NCBI RefSeq assembly: GCF_000308415.1
Contig: NZ_BAFS01000470.1
Span: 1-63,678, forward strand
Length of the DNA: 63,678 nucleotides
Reading direction: 5' to 3'
DNA from: Nocardia asiatica NBRC 100129
GTDB lineage: Bacteria > Actinomycetota > Actinomycetes > Mycobacteriales > Mycobacteriaceae
Position 1 is the stretch's first letter. Every line of letters begins with the position of its first letter. This document shows positions 25,901 to 37,900 of the stretch, one piece after another. Position numbers and translations under genes: made by a program. The notes under the pieces were generated by a model. The model saw only the letters and a list, made by a program, of their open reading frames with translations, was not told the DNA's origin and did no database searches.

Positions 25901-28900
25901 GCAAGCCAACTGCATTCGCTGATCGAGGCGGCGCAGATCGCGGTCGGTGCCGTCCACGTGCCAGGCTTCGGCGACGGGATCCGCGCTGCCGAAGGAGATC
26001 ATGATCGAGCCGGCGCCCGGGTCGTCGGTGTCGAACCGCTCGAGCAGCACGGTCGGTGTGGGCACTCCTGGCGTCTCGACCGTCGCGGCCCGCTGGCCCG
26101 CCCGGATCAACAGGTCCTCGACATTCAGTAGACACTCCCGCAATGCCCGCTCCCGGCCGCTCAACCGGGTCGTCACCGCCGCGGTCTCGAGTGCCATCCG
26201 CGTTTTCGCGTATGCCCAGCGATTGGCCTGGTCGCGCACACCTTTGGGAAATCCGCCCGCTTTGCCGACGAATTCCGGCCACACTCGCACCAGCGCCCGC
26301 AGCTCGTCCACGCTCAGATTCCGCGCCCGACGCGCGTTGCGGGCCGCGTGCTGCGCGCATTCCTCAGCGGCGGCCGCCGCGCGTTCGGCGGTGGATCGCC
26401 GCCACCGGTAGACCAGATCGTCCGGGCTCGCCCCGGCGCCCCAATGCTCACGCAACACCCGCTCGGCCCGCATGCGCAGCTCGGCATCGGGCGGGCTGTA
26501 AGTGGGCAACCCGGCACGCGCGTCGACCGGCCCGATGAGAGCGGCGGGCACCTGCGCTCCGGCACGCGCCGTTTCCTCCGGCTCGTCATCCCTCGGACGG
26601 TTGCCGATGAAGCCGTCCGGCCCGGAGTTTCGTCGCCCGTCGGCGCTCGCGTCGGGTTCCCAGCTGAAGCGCGGCCACGCTGTCGATGGAACCGACCCAT
26701 CGGGCGCATCGACCGTGCCCGCGCCTGGCTGCACCGGCGTCTGCCGACCCTGGTCCGGAGGCGACGGCAGCGATGCCGCCGACTCCGCCCGCAGCGTCGG
26801 TCCCTCCTGGGCCGAGGCCGGTGGGTCCGAATCGGAGTCCGACGGGCGACTGCCGATATAACCGCCCGGTCCCGCCTCGGGGCCGACCACTCGGCCGCTC
26901 AATTGCCGCCGGATGAGGCTCAGCAAACGGCGGCGGCTGCCGGCATGCAGTTGCGCACACCACTGCGTCAGCACATCGCCGGGGTACACGGGGGCGTAAG
27001 GCTGCTCGAGCAGACGCCACCGGCCGGACGGGTCCTTACCGACCGTGACACGCGCCGACATCACACCCAGTTCGAGCACTTCGCTGGAGCGTTCCGTCAA
27101 CGGTGTGGGTTGTTCCGATATCGGCATGGGGCCGACGACATCGTCGGGGGCTTCGAGGACGATTCGGCGCAGCGCGGCCATAGCGCTGTGCGGATCGTCG
27201 GGCTCTTCGGCCCCGGGTGGCCGGCACCCCTCCTCGACCGCACGGTCGGTCAATATGTGGCCGTTGAACGTCGTCGTGTAGGACGAGTCACCGGCGCCCC
27301 TGAACACGCTCGGCGGAAGCGTCGCTATCCACCGCTCGAAGCTCGGTCGTTTCGGTGTTCTCCCGGGTCTGGTCCCCGGCTTGTCGAGCGCTCCCTCGCG
27401 GCACAGGCGCAGGTACTCGTGCAGCAGCCGGCCCGGAATCCGTTCCCGGCTCCGATCGGCGTCCTCCGGCCGAAGATGCTCGCCGCGCACCTCTCCGTCG
27501 GTCTGCAGCTTCACGCGGTCGTAGGCGATCGACAGGCGGCCACCGTGGCGCGGGATCGTGTCCAGCAGGTCCGGGCGTTCGGTGAACAGCTTGCGCAGGA
27601 CCCGGCCGTGCCCGTCCATGCTCGCGACTGTCAGGCCGATCGGCTTGCCGTCCTGGTCCATCTTGACCGCCACCTGCGGGTGTCCGTCGATCGGCGACGT
27701 CCGGGGCGATCGCAGCGTCTCTTCGATCCGCGTGCTCGATATGGCGGCGTCGATCAGCTCGACCAGTCGCGTCGGCGCACCCGCGGCGCCCTCGGCCCGC
27801 TCCCACTCGTCGAACGCGGCGGTCCATCGCCGGGCGTCGGGCCGTCCTTGCACCCATGCGGCCGCGCCAGGGAACGTACGGCGCCAATTCTTCTTGTTGA
27901 ACGGCCGCAGGGCTCGCGATTCCCGGCTCGGTGGCACTCGAAGCTCCCCGGCGGTCGCCGGTGGTCGCGTCCACGGGCCTGGCCCGAACTCGACACGTAC
28001 CGTGTGCGACCAGCTCGCCAGCATCGTGTCGCTGATGTCCGCGATAGTCGTGAGTTCGACCCCGCTCATCTTGGCGTCGCCGCGGCGCGGCTGTGACAGC
28101 AGCCAAGAGCAATCGGCGCCGAAGGAGAGCACCGAGGCGGAACCAGCCCCGCGATCGGCTTCGCCGTCCGCCACCGCGACGTGCATCAATTGCTCGTCGC
28201 CGCCCGGCACGACCGAGCCGAACCACATCACGACGTCACCGCGCTGGGGACGTGGCGCCGTGTCACGGTCGGACACGAGTTGCCGTCCGGCCGGGACGAG
28301 AAGGTCGGGCAGCTCGCGCACCCAGCGCCGAGAGAAGTCGTCAGGGTCGGCCCAGTCGTAGATCGCACGGGCCTGCTCGCGGCCGAGTACACCGGCGGCT
28401 ATGGCGGCGTACACCACCATGTCGATGCAGCTGATCGGCAGGTCCGGGGCCAGAACGGGAAGCTGTTCGTCACTCGACCAAGCCCATTCGGGGAAGAGGC
28501 CGTCCGGCTTCAACTGGCACCAGTAGATCGTGTCTCTCCGGGTGAGGCACCCGAGCAAGAACTCCACGACACGGGGCGACGCGGCTGCCGCAGGTGAAGC
28601 CGTGGCGCCGGGCACTTCTCCCTCGTCGCCGACACCCTCGTGGGCATCCCGGTCCGAGAGTCGTGACCATGGCGTCGTCCCCGGCGTCTGCTCCGGCGCC
28701 GGACCGCGCGCGGGATCGCCCGGTCCGGGCGGTCTGCTCCCGATGAATCCGCCCGGTCTCGTCGTGCCCTCGCCCGGTGCCAAATCGCCGGGCGACACCG
28801 GTGGACTCGGCGGCTGATCCGGCTGCGCCCTCGCCGTGCTCCACGGTGTCGGCCGGTTCCGCTCGCTTGTGGTCGCGTCGCCGGGTTCACGATGGTCGAA

Positions 28901-31900
28901 CGCACCGCGCAACCGGGCGGCCGTCTCGGCGAGGAGCTCTGACGCGGCACCGACCCCCAATCCCAGCCGCTCGGCGGTGCGAGCCAGAGACCGTCCTTCG
29001 ACCAGATGAAGCGTGACCAGCTGCTCCGCAGTGGCGGGGTCGGCCAGGTCGGCCAGCGCGGCGCGAACCGTCATCGCGAATTCGGTGTCGGAGAACCCCG
29101 CGGGAGCCGGATCGGCGACGTCCCGTTGCCGCGCGCCGTCCTTGCCGCTGATCGGCGCATCCAGCCGCAGCGCGGGCCGAGCCAGGATCTCCCGGGCCAG
29201 CGCGACATCGGCCACCTTCAATCCCGTTTCCCGCGCGATATCGGTGTCCTCGAGCGCCACCCCAGCGGCGACCATCCTGCTGATCTGCGCTTCCACCGTG
29301 CTCACGATCTTGCGCGTGCGGTTGTCGAGATCGGGGAACCGGAGCGCGAGACGGTACCGGAACACCGCTGCGCGGCAACTCGCCCACGCATGGGCAGCGA
29401 ACGACGCGGACGGAACATGGCTGGTTATCGCGCCCAGCATTCCGATCCAAGCGGCCTGTACCGCGTCGTCACGAATATCCCGAGATTCGCGACGCGCCAC
29501 CGCATTCGGAACCCACGCGAATGTCTCGGAAATCTCGTCCTGTGCCGCCCTTTCTTCAGGCGAACCGACCCGAGCCACCACATACCGCTTGAACAGTTCT
29601 TCTTCGTCTCGATAGCCGGACCGCTCGTAGCGATCCGCGTAGAAGCGCTCGACGACCTCCAGCAACAACTCGCCACCGATGCCCTGGGCGTGACACAGTT
29701 GCCGCATTTTGCGCAGCCGCGGGCGATAGCGATCGTTCTCGATACTGGAAAGAGTGCTGCGCGGCATCCGGGCTCGACGTGCGAGTTCGGTGACCGACAT
29801 CCCTTCGTCATGACGTAGCGCCGCGATCCAACGCCCCAGCGATTCGTGGGCAGCGGGATCGATATCGGCGGTGATATCCGGGTAGAAGTCCCGTACCGCC
29901 TGGATCAGCGAGCCACCCGAGACGCTGAGCGCCCGGCTGATCTGCCGGAACGTGCTCAACCGCGGACGTCGATTCTCGGTCTCGATCTGTGCCAGGTACT
30001 TCGTGGACAGACCGGTCACCCGAGCGAGTTCGGCGCGGCTGATGTCCCGGTCTTGCCGCAGCGCGGTGATCCACCTGCCGAGGTCGTGTGCCGCCGATTC
30101 GAGGTCGAGATCGATGTGCGGATAGAAGTGCCGGGTTGCCCTCCGCAGCAGTTCGTCGTCGATCCCCATTACCTCGCAGATGCGCCGGAAAACCGCGAAC
30201 CTCGGCACGTAGTTCCCGGTCTCTATACCGGAGAGATGACCCCACCCAGGCCCGATCGCGGCCGATAGCTCGGTCCCGGTCATATTCCGGTCGTGCCGCA
30301 GCGCCACGATCCAGCTGCCGGGTGACGCGGGATCGTGCGCGTGCGGATCGAGACCGAGTGCCAGATCGGGATAGAAATGGTGTGTGGCGGTAGCGAGGAG
30401 TTCCGGCGCGACTTCCAGTGCCCGGCAAACCCGCCGGAAGATAATCGAGTTCGGAGTGTATTTTCCGCCCTCGATCCCGGCGAGATAACCCGCCGACGTG
30501 CCCGCGGCTCGAGCCACCTCGGCCTGGGTCGTATCCCGGTCGTGCCGCAGCGCCGCGATCCAGTTACCGGGTGCGGCGGGATCGTGTGCCGCCGGATCGA
30601 GATCGAGCACGAGATCCGGATAGAAGCTACGCGTAGCCTCCGCCAGCGCCTGCGGTCCCACGCCCAGCGCCCGGGCGATTCGGTAGAAGACGTTCGGGGG
30701 TGGCCGATCACCGTTCTCGATCTCCCCGATCCGCGTCGGGGTCACTCCGACCGCGCGTGCGAGGTCCGCTCTGGTCATGCCCCGGTTGTTGCGATGCGCG
30801 GCAACCCAGCCACCCGGCGAATCATGCGCGGCGGCGGCGGTTTCGAGTTCTACGTTCGGATAGAACCGCCGGGTGGCCTCGGTCAGCGCCTCTGCCTCGA
30901 TTCCCAATGCGCGGCAGAGCTGCTGGAAAGTGCCGAGCGACGTCCGTCGTCCCTTCTCGATATTGGACAGTGCGGCATTGGTCAGGCCAGCCGCTTCCGC
31001 GACGTCCTTCTGCTTCCTGTCCTGTTCGAGCCGCAACGCCTTCAGCCACGCGCCTCGCGCGACGTCCAACGACGAATCGGACTGCTCCCGGGGACGGCTG
31101 CCGATGAATCCGGGCGGACGGTCGTCCACGCCCGTCGTCGCCGCGCGTGCGTGCGGGCGACCCGCCGCCTCCGAATCACCCACCGTGCGCAGACCGCGTT
31201 GGAGCGCTCCTGCGAACCACTCGACGAAGTCCGGCTGCCGCCTCGACATGGCCTGCAGATCGATGTCGTGCGGCAGGCGCAGGGGCCGACCGAAGGCGAA
31301 GGTGAACACAGTCGCCGCGAATGTCCGAATCGTCGCGTCGCTGCCCCGCGTCATCAGCGGTGCCTGGAACAGCAGATAGACCGCGTTGGCGAGACGCCGC
31401 AGCAGCTCCGGAGACGGTTGCGGGGATCGTTGGCCGAGAGCTGTGGCCAGTTCGGCCAGGGCGGCATCGAAGATCGTCCGCTGATCGTGGGCCCGCGCGG
31501 TCTCGATCACGAACCGGTCGTGCTCGAGTGCGTACAGGACGTTCCCGTCGACCCGGGCGCCACCGGGCAATTCGACGACGTTTTGCAATACCGTGCTGCC
31601 GGGCGCCTCCGCGTCCATCCGATTCTTGACGAGACGGCCGATCGCGAGCGTGGTCCAGAAAGCCGGTGTGCCGACGCCGCCGTGCCACTTTCCGGTCGAT
31701 GGATCGCGGCGAACCCCGGCACGCAGACCGGTCTGGCGGCCGACCATGTCCATATTGGGCGCGTCGTCGCCCAGCCTGGTGCGGAAGTAGTCGGGATGGC
31801 TTTCCCCGTGCTCCCCCACCACGTTCGGGTCGCGCTCGGCGGCCCAGACCTGCCGCATGTAGCGCTGTTGCGATATCCAGAAGTACAGCTGTGCCAGCAG

Positions 31901-34900
31901 TCTGCGACGCGACTTCGGCGCAGTCGCCGACTCCCATCGGCTGACAAGCTTTCCCAATCCGCGATTGGCCACATACGCCTGCCAGAGCGAGAACAACCGC
32001 AACGCCGCGTTCCTGCCCGGATCGTTGCTCCTCATCCGCAACCCCGGCACCGGGAAATGCTCCCCACGAAGCGGTCCCCGCCCGTCGCGCACCGCCTCGT
32101 TGAGGAGACGTACATCCAGGTCCGCGGTGATCTGCGGTGCCCGACCGGCGGTGACGTACTCGTGGATCACCCATTGCGGCGTGCCCAGCGCAGCGCCGTG
32201 CAGGTCCGTCTCGGCGAACCCGACGGCGAGGGCCTCGTATTCGCGCAGCTGGGCCTTGGTTTCGTCGACGAAGGCGTACGCGGGCAGTCGCGCGAGCCAG
32301 GTCTGCTCGGATTCCCGGATCAGGCCCAGTTCGTCCAGCCGGGACCAGGTCTCGTGCAGCACCCGCGGCAGGCGCGGCGACAGCAGCTCCACGGCATCGA
32401 TCGCGTGCACGAATTCGTGGATCGCATCGTGGTGGAACGGTCTGTCCCCGACCGGATTGAAACCGCGCTCCCGCAGCTCGATACCGCGTTCGACAGTCCA
32501 AGCCGGCCTGCTCGCATTGCGCAGGCTGAACTGTATCCCCAAAGTTCGGAAAGTCGATGCGGAGTCGCGCTGGGCGAAGGACGCGGCGCCCGCGTTCTCG
32601 TTACCCAGGTAATCGATCCACAGTCCCCGGATATTGGTACGGCCCGGGAACCTGGTGAACATCTCGTCCAGCGCGCCGAGGATCTCCTCGACGACGTGGG
32701 CGGGAACATCCGGATGGTCGAATCCCACGATCGCGATGTGCGGGTGGTCGAGAGTGAACGCCTCGACCAGCCGCGCCTTGGTCTGCGCTTCGACGTCGAG
32801 CCCGGCGCGATGCAGGTCTTCGGCCGGAGTGCGCGCGGCGCGCCACTCGACCTCCGCCAGCGCGTCCATGTACCGGCCGTGGATGTGATGCAGCGCGGCT
32901 TTGTACTCGCCGGGGATCGGAAGATCCGAAATCCACGATTGCAGGTATGCCACCCGCTCCCGGATGGTCGAAAGCTCCGGCCTGGGTATGCCGTGGTGCT
33001 GCCACACCTCACGGCCGTCGATGTGCCGCACGAACCTCGCGGCGAACACACCGGTCGGCGTCGCGAAGATCGCCGACGGGGCGCGCCCGCCTCTCACCTC
33101 GTCGTCCGGGCCCACACTCCACTCTCGCGCGCTGCGGTTCGTCCTGGTCACCGCGTCGAAAAGACCGAGTCGCCCAGCCGAGCGCGAGCTGAGGATCTCG
33201 CGGTCCGGTGTTTGCCCGCTGTCGCCCGGCTGCCCAGGAATGACCTCGCGATAGACGGTGTCGTCCTCCAGGATCAGGCAGGTACGGCCGACCGGCGCGT
33301 CCATGATCTCAGCGACTTTCCGCTGTAGCACCTGCTCGAGAGCGGCGACAGGATCGGCGTACGTCTCCGCGAACACGCGGGTGCCGTTGCCGAAGGTCAC
33401 CGACTCGACCCGCACCCCCGGCGCATCCTCGACCAGCGAACGTTCCACTGTTCCGGACTGCCTGCCCGCGAGCACCAAGTCCTGGAATTCGGGACGCGCG
33501 GACGCGCCGTCTTCCGGCGGGCGACTGCCGATGAATCCTTGCGAACCGCGCGCACCACGGCGCGCGATGGTGTGGTCGAACAGTACGTCCTGGTCGCGCA
33601 CGGCGGCGGGGGAAGAGTCGCCGCTCGACTGTTCCGTCGTGCGCACCTGCTGTCCGGATCGGCCGGGTGAGAACATGGCCGATTCATCCCGCGAGGGACT
33701 GCCGGGCCGAGGCGTGAATTCATCTGGGCGGCTTCCGATGTATCCGTCGAATCGGTCCGGTCGGGTGGGCTGATGTCCCGGAGGGTCACTGTCGGCGGTC
33801 GTCGTTGCGCCGATGCCGGGGAGTACAGATCCGACCGCGGCCGTCACCGCCGGGGCGAATTCGGGCAGGGTCGCGATCCGATCGGACTCGCCGTCAGCCG
33901 ACCGGCGGCTCCCGGTCCTAGCGGTCCAGTCGGAGAGGATGTGGTCGGTGACGACTCCCGCGACTGCGGAGGCCAAGAGCCGGGCGGTGGGAACGTCGAT
34001 CTCCTCGACCACCTCGCGGAGGTGCGCGGCCAGCATGGCGCGGTGCCGGTCGTGCGGCCGGTGTGACCCTGGGCCGGGCGCGAGCAGGTTCAGGTGCAGC
34101 ACGCGAGCCTCGTCCGGATGTGCGGCGAGGGCGGTGAGGTAGGCGTGGATGGCGGTCTGCAGCCGCGAAGCCACGTCCGCCCCCGCGGCGTCCGGCAGTG
34201 CGGCCCGGGTGGCGATCCGCACCCGTTCGACGGCCACAGCGCAGGCGGCCTCGAAGCCGGTTCGCTTGTCGGTGAACAGTTTTCGGTATGTCTGGTGCGA
34301 CACTCCGGCACGCCGCTGGACAGTCTCCGGCGACATCTCGGTATAACCCTGTTCGGCCGTGACCGCGATCAGGTGCGTCAGGATCTGTTCGCGCTCATCG
34401 GGTTCCGCCTCTTGCGCCGAGCGGCTGGACTCTCGGCGAGATGGCTCCGCGGCGTCGGCCGGGCTCCCGGGCACGGCGGCGCCCACGGCCGCGGTCGTCG
34501 GGCCGTTGTGAAGCAGATCGACGAGACTTCGGCGCAGGGCCGGCGCGGCGGTGTCGTCGCCGGTCACGGCCCAGTCGGCGAGCATGCCGTAGACCGCCGC
34601 CGCCAAGGCGCGGCGCTCCGCCGTCGGCGTGATCGGTTCCCCGAACACGGTCGCGAGCGTGGCGGCGATTCCTTCGACCATGCCCACGATGAGCTCGGCG
34701 CGCGCTCCCGGGTCGGCGGCGAATCCCTCGACCAGCAGCAGGCGCGCCGTGGCCGGGCGTGCGGCCAGGGCGCTCACGAACGTGCTCACCGCGGCGGTGA
34801 CACGGGCGGCGCGGTCGGACGCCGGCATCGCGCCGACCTCGTCGACGACCAGTTGGTTCAGATTGCTCAGGGCCAACCGGTGCGCATCGGCCAAGGCGCT

Positions 34901-37900
34901 GTGGGTGCTCAGGAAGTGGTCGCGGAAAGTGTCCCGGGAGATCCGCGCACGGCGGCAGACGTCGTCTATGCCGGTCGCGCCGAATCCTTTCCCCGCCACG
35001 GTAGCGACGAATGCCCGCAAAATATTCGCACGCGAACCATACTGCCGCGCAATACTTCTCGTGGACGGATCGAACAGCCACGCGTCGGTCTCCGCCGCAG
35101 CGAGCCGGATGGGCAGCGGGTCCCGCGCGGGTGCGAACTCCACGACCGTGCCGCCCATGACGGCCCGCCGCATCGCGGGATCGGTCTCCATCGCGTCGGC
35201 CACGGCGAGTATCCGCTCGTAATCGGTCTCCTCGCCGCGCGCCACAACATGCCCGTTCTCGATCGCCACCTCGGTCCGCGACGGCCGGATCGCCGGGCGG
35301 GGGTGCGGATCGGTGTTCAAGGCGGCATGCACGAGCATCTTCGCACTGCGCTTGCCGGTGAACGGTCGCAGCAGTTCCTGCAATCGGCGCGCGGCCGCCC
35401 ACGCACCGGGCACGTCGTCGAACAAGGAGTCCAGTGCCGCGACCCAGAGGTCGCTCTCCGGCGCCGCCCCGAGATGCTGTTCGACGACATTGAATCGTGC
35501 CGCCAGTTCGCGGTACTCGTCCAGTTCGGCGAGGAAACGGCCGACTCCGCTGGACGACGGGACCACGACCGGCACACCCTGCTCGATCGCCTCGGTGGCG
35601 ACCAAGCCGAATCCCTCGGCGCGCGACGGCATCACCACGACCGTCGCCGAACGGATGTCCGCTTGCAAAGTGGCACGATTCGACGTCTGCGGAGCCACTT
35701 CGACCGCATCCGGGTCGCCGACGAGCCGGACCAACTCGGCGCGAGCGGACTCGAGGCCGCGCTCGGGATAACCCCGCACCATCAATCGTGCGTCCCGCCC
35801 CCGAGCCCGCAGCTGCCGCACCACGCGGGCGGCCGCCGCGACACCTTTCAACGGGTCGTCCGCACGTCCGAACAGCAGAATCCGGGCCGGATCGCCCGGC
35901 GCGGGAACCGGCGGCTGTTCGGCCATCACCAGACCCGGCTGGAGTTCGTGCACCGAGCCGTGGCCTGCCATGACCGCCGAGGACAGCGCGTCGGCGGCGA
36001 GCACCGGGCCCAGCCCCGTGACCAGGTGTGCGCGCCGCGCCAGATAGACGTCGGCCGCGACCTTGGCGCGGCCGCGTTCCGGATCATTGCCGAGGGTTTC
36101 CCGCAGCATCGGCGTCAGATGATTGACGCGCACGAGTCGCGCGGCAGGATACCGTTCCTCGGCCGCCAGTGCGGCGGCGAGACCGCTGGCCGCATCGTGC
36201 ACGATCACCAGATCCATCGATGGCGGCAACTCGTCCCAGTCGGACAGCATCCGCTCCCGCATGCTCGCGAACGGCCCGCTTTCGCGATGGCCGATCACCG
36301 TCACGCCAGGAATCCGGTGTGCACTCCCCACCTCTCCCGCCCGGACGATCACCTCGTGCCCGGCCTCCGCCAACGCTCGGCACAGCGCCACGTTCAACGT
36401 CGCCATGCCGGTGCTGTCCGTGCCCCACTCGCCGACGCACACCAGAATCCGCTGTCTGGTGAAGTCGAGCCGGAGACTGTGCCAGACCTGCCCCTGCGGT
36501 AGGGCGTCGGCGGTCTCGACGTCGATGCGGCAGTCCACGTCGGACAGCTCGCGGCGCAGTTCCTCCCGGGTCACACCAGGAGCGGGATCGGTGGCGTCCG
36601 GCCGGGTGTAGTCGAGTTGCGCGACCAATCGCGGCCGGCCGTCGGCGTCCTGGGAGGAGGTCACGACGATCACGGGAGCATTCCCGGTGTCGCGGGAACT
36701 GGTCGCCTGGGCCCTGACGAACTCCGTGATCCGCGGCAAAGCCTCGATGACGTCTCGGGACATGCCCGACGGGTCCGATCCGGGCAGGCGGGCAGCGATG
36801 GTGGCGGCGAGGACAGCGGAGTCCGAGGCGTGCGTGCCGGGCCCGACCACCACCTGCCAGCGGAAACCGCTGTACTTCTCGCGCATCTCGGCCGCGTGCG
36901 AGCGGGCGTCGCGATAGGCGTCCAGCGGCGTGTAGAGCGAGTCGCTCGCCAACCGGTCGGCGATCTCCCGGAGCTTCGCGGCGTGGTCGCGGCGCATTTC
37001 CCGGTTGGCAGGCAGCCACCCGTCCGGCGGCTGGTATCCGCTGTCGGGATGAGTGAAAGTGGCATTGCCGCGCAGGCGCTCGAGGAGGGCCTGACGCACG
37101 GTGATATGGCCGCCTTCCGGCGGCATGCGTCCGAACCAGTCCGCGAGCCGCAGCGCTTCGTCGACGTCGTTGACCCGAGCGCCCCATTCGGACAGGACTC
37201 GCCCGAATACACGCGCCGGGTCGAAGCGGCGCGACATGAGATCCTCGAGTGCCAGTTCGATGGCCCGCACGACCGCGTCTGGTTCCGACAGCGTCTGCAG
37301 GTCCGCGGCGGCGACCCACCGCGCGACCCGCGTCGCCGTCCGGAATTCGCCGTCGGTCATCGTCCCCCAGCGCTGCCGCATCTCCGCGACAGCCGCGGGT
37401 GAGGCGATCATCTGGGTTCCGGTCCGCTCGTCGAAACCGGTGCCGTTGACCGCGAATCCGAGCATCCGTGCGATGCTCGGGTCACAGCCGTGCGACAAGG
37501 CTCGGTCATGGAGCAACCGCGCCGAGCGCAACTCGTCGTAACCGTCGGGATTGTCGCTGCGCCGCCCGCCGCCGTAGACGAGATCACTCCACGCGTCGGC
37601 GACCATCGCCCAGACGATCTCGTGCAGGTCGGCGCCCTGCAGGACGCCGTTGTCCACGATGTGGCCCAGGTCCTCCGCGACGCCCATACCGTTGTGGTAG
37701 AGCGCCGCCACCCCGAACTCGCGTAGTTCCAAGGCGTCGTCGTAGAGGTTATTGGCGCGCCCGACGTCGGGATGGCCGTACAACGTCCGGTTGGCGAAAA
37801 GCCCCTCAGCCGCCAACCGTATCCCGCGCCGGATCTCCGGATCGGCGAGCTGCTCCCGCGGCACCCGCGCCCGCAAGATCTCGGTCACCTCATCGATTTC

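Noticed and set aside
22992..26131. Long open frames on the plus strand opposite the giant gene
   Set aside because: They are Arg/Pro/Ala-rich antisense shadows of a GC-rich gene with no domain content, whereas the minus-strand frame matches many protein families.
29612..31058. XRE array as a CRISPR-like or satellite DNA repeat
   Set aside because: Units of ~240 bases are diverged and conserved only as protein; there are no identical short repeats with spacers.
30335..33328. A 997-codon plus-strand frame opposite the XRE and metallopeptidase modules
   Set aside because: Antisense artefact; the opposite frame holds the HEFVH and XRE motifs.
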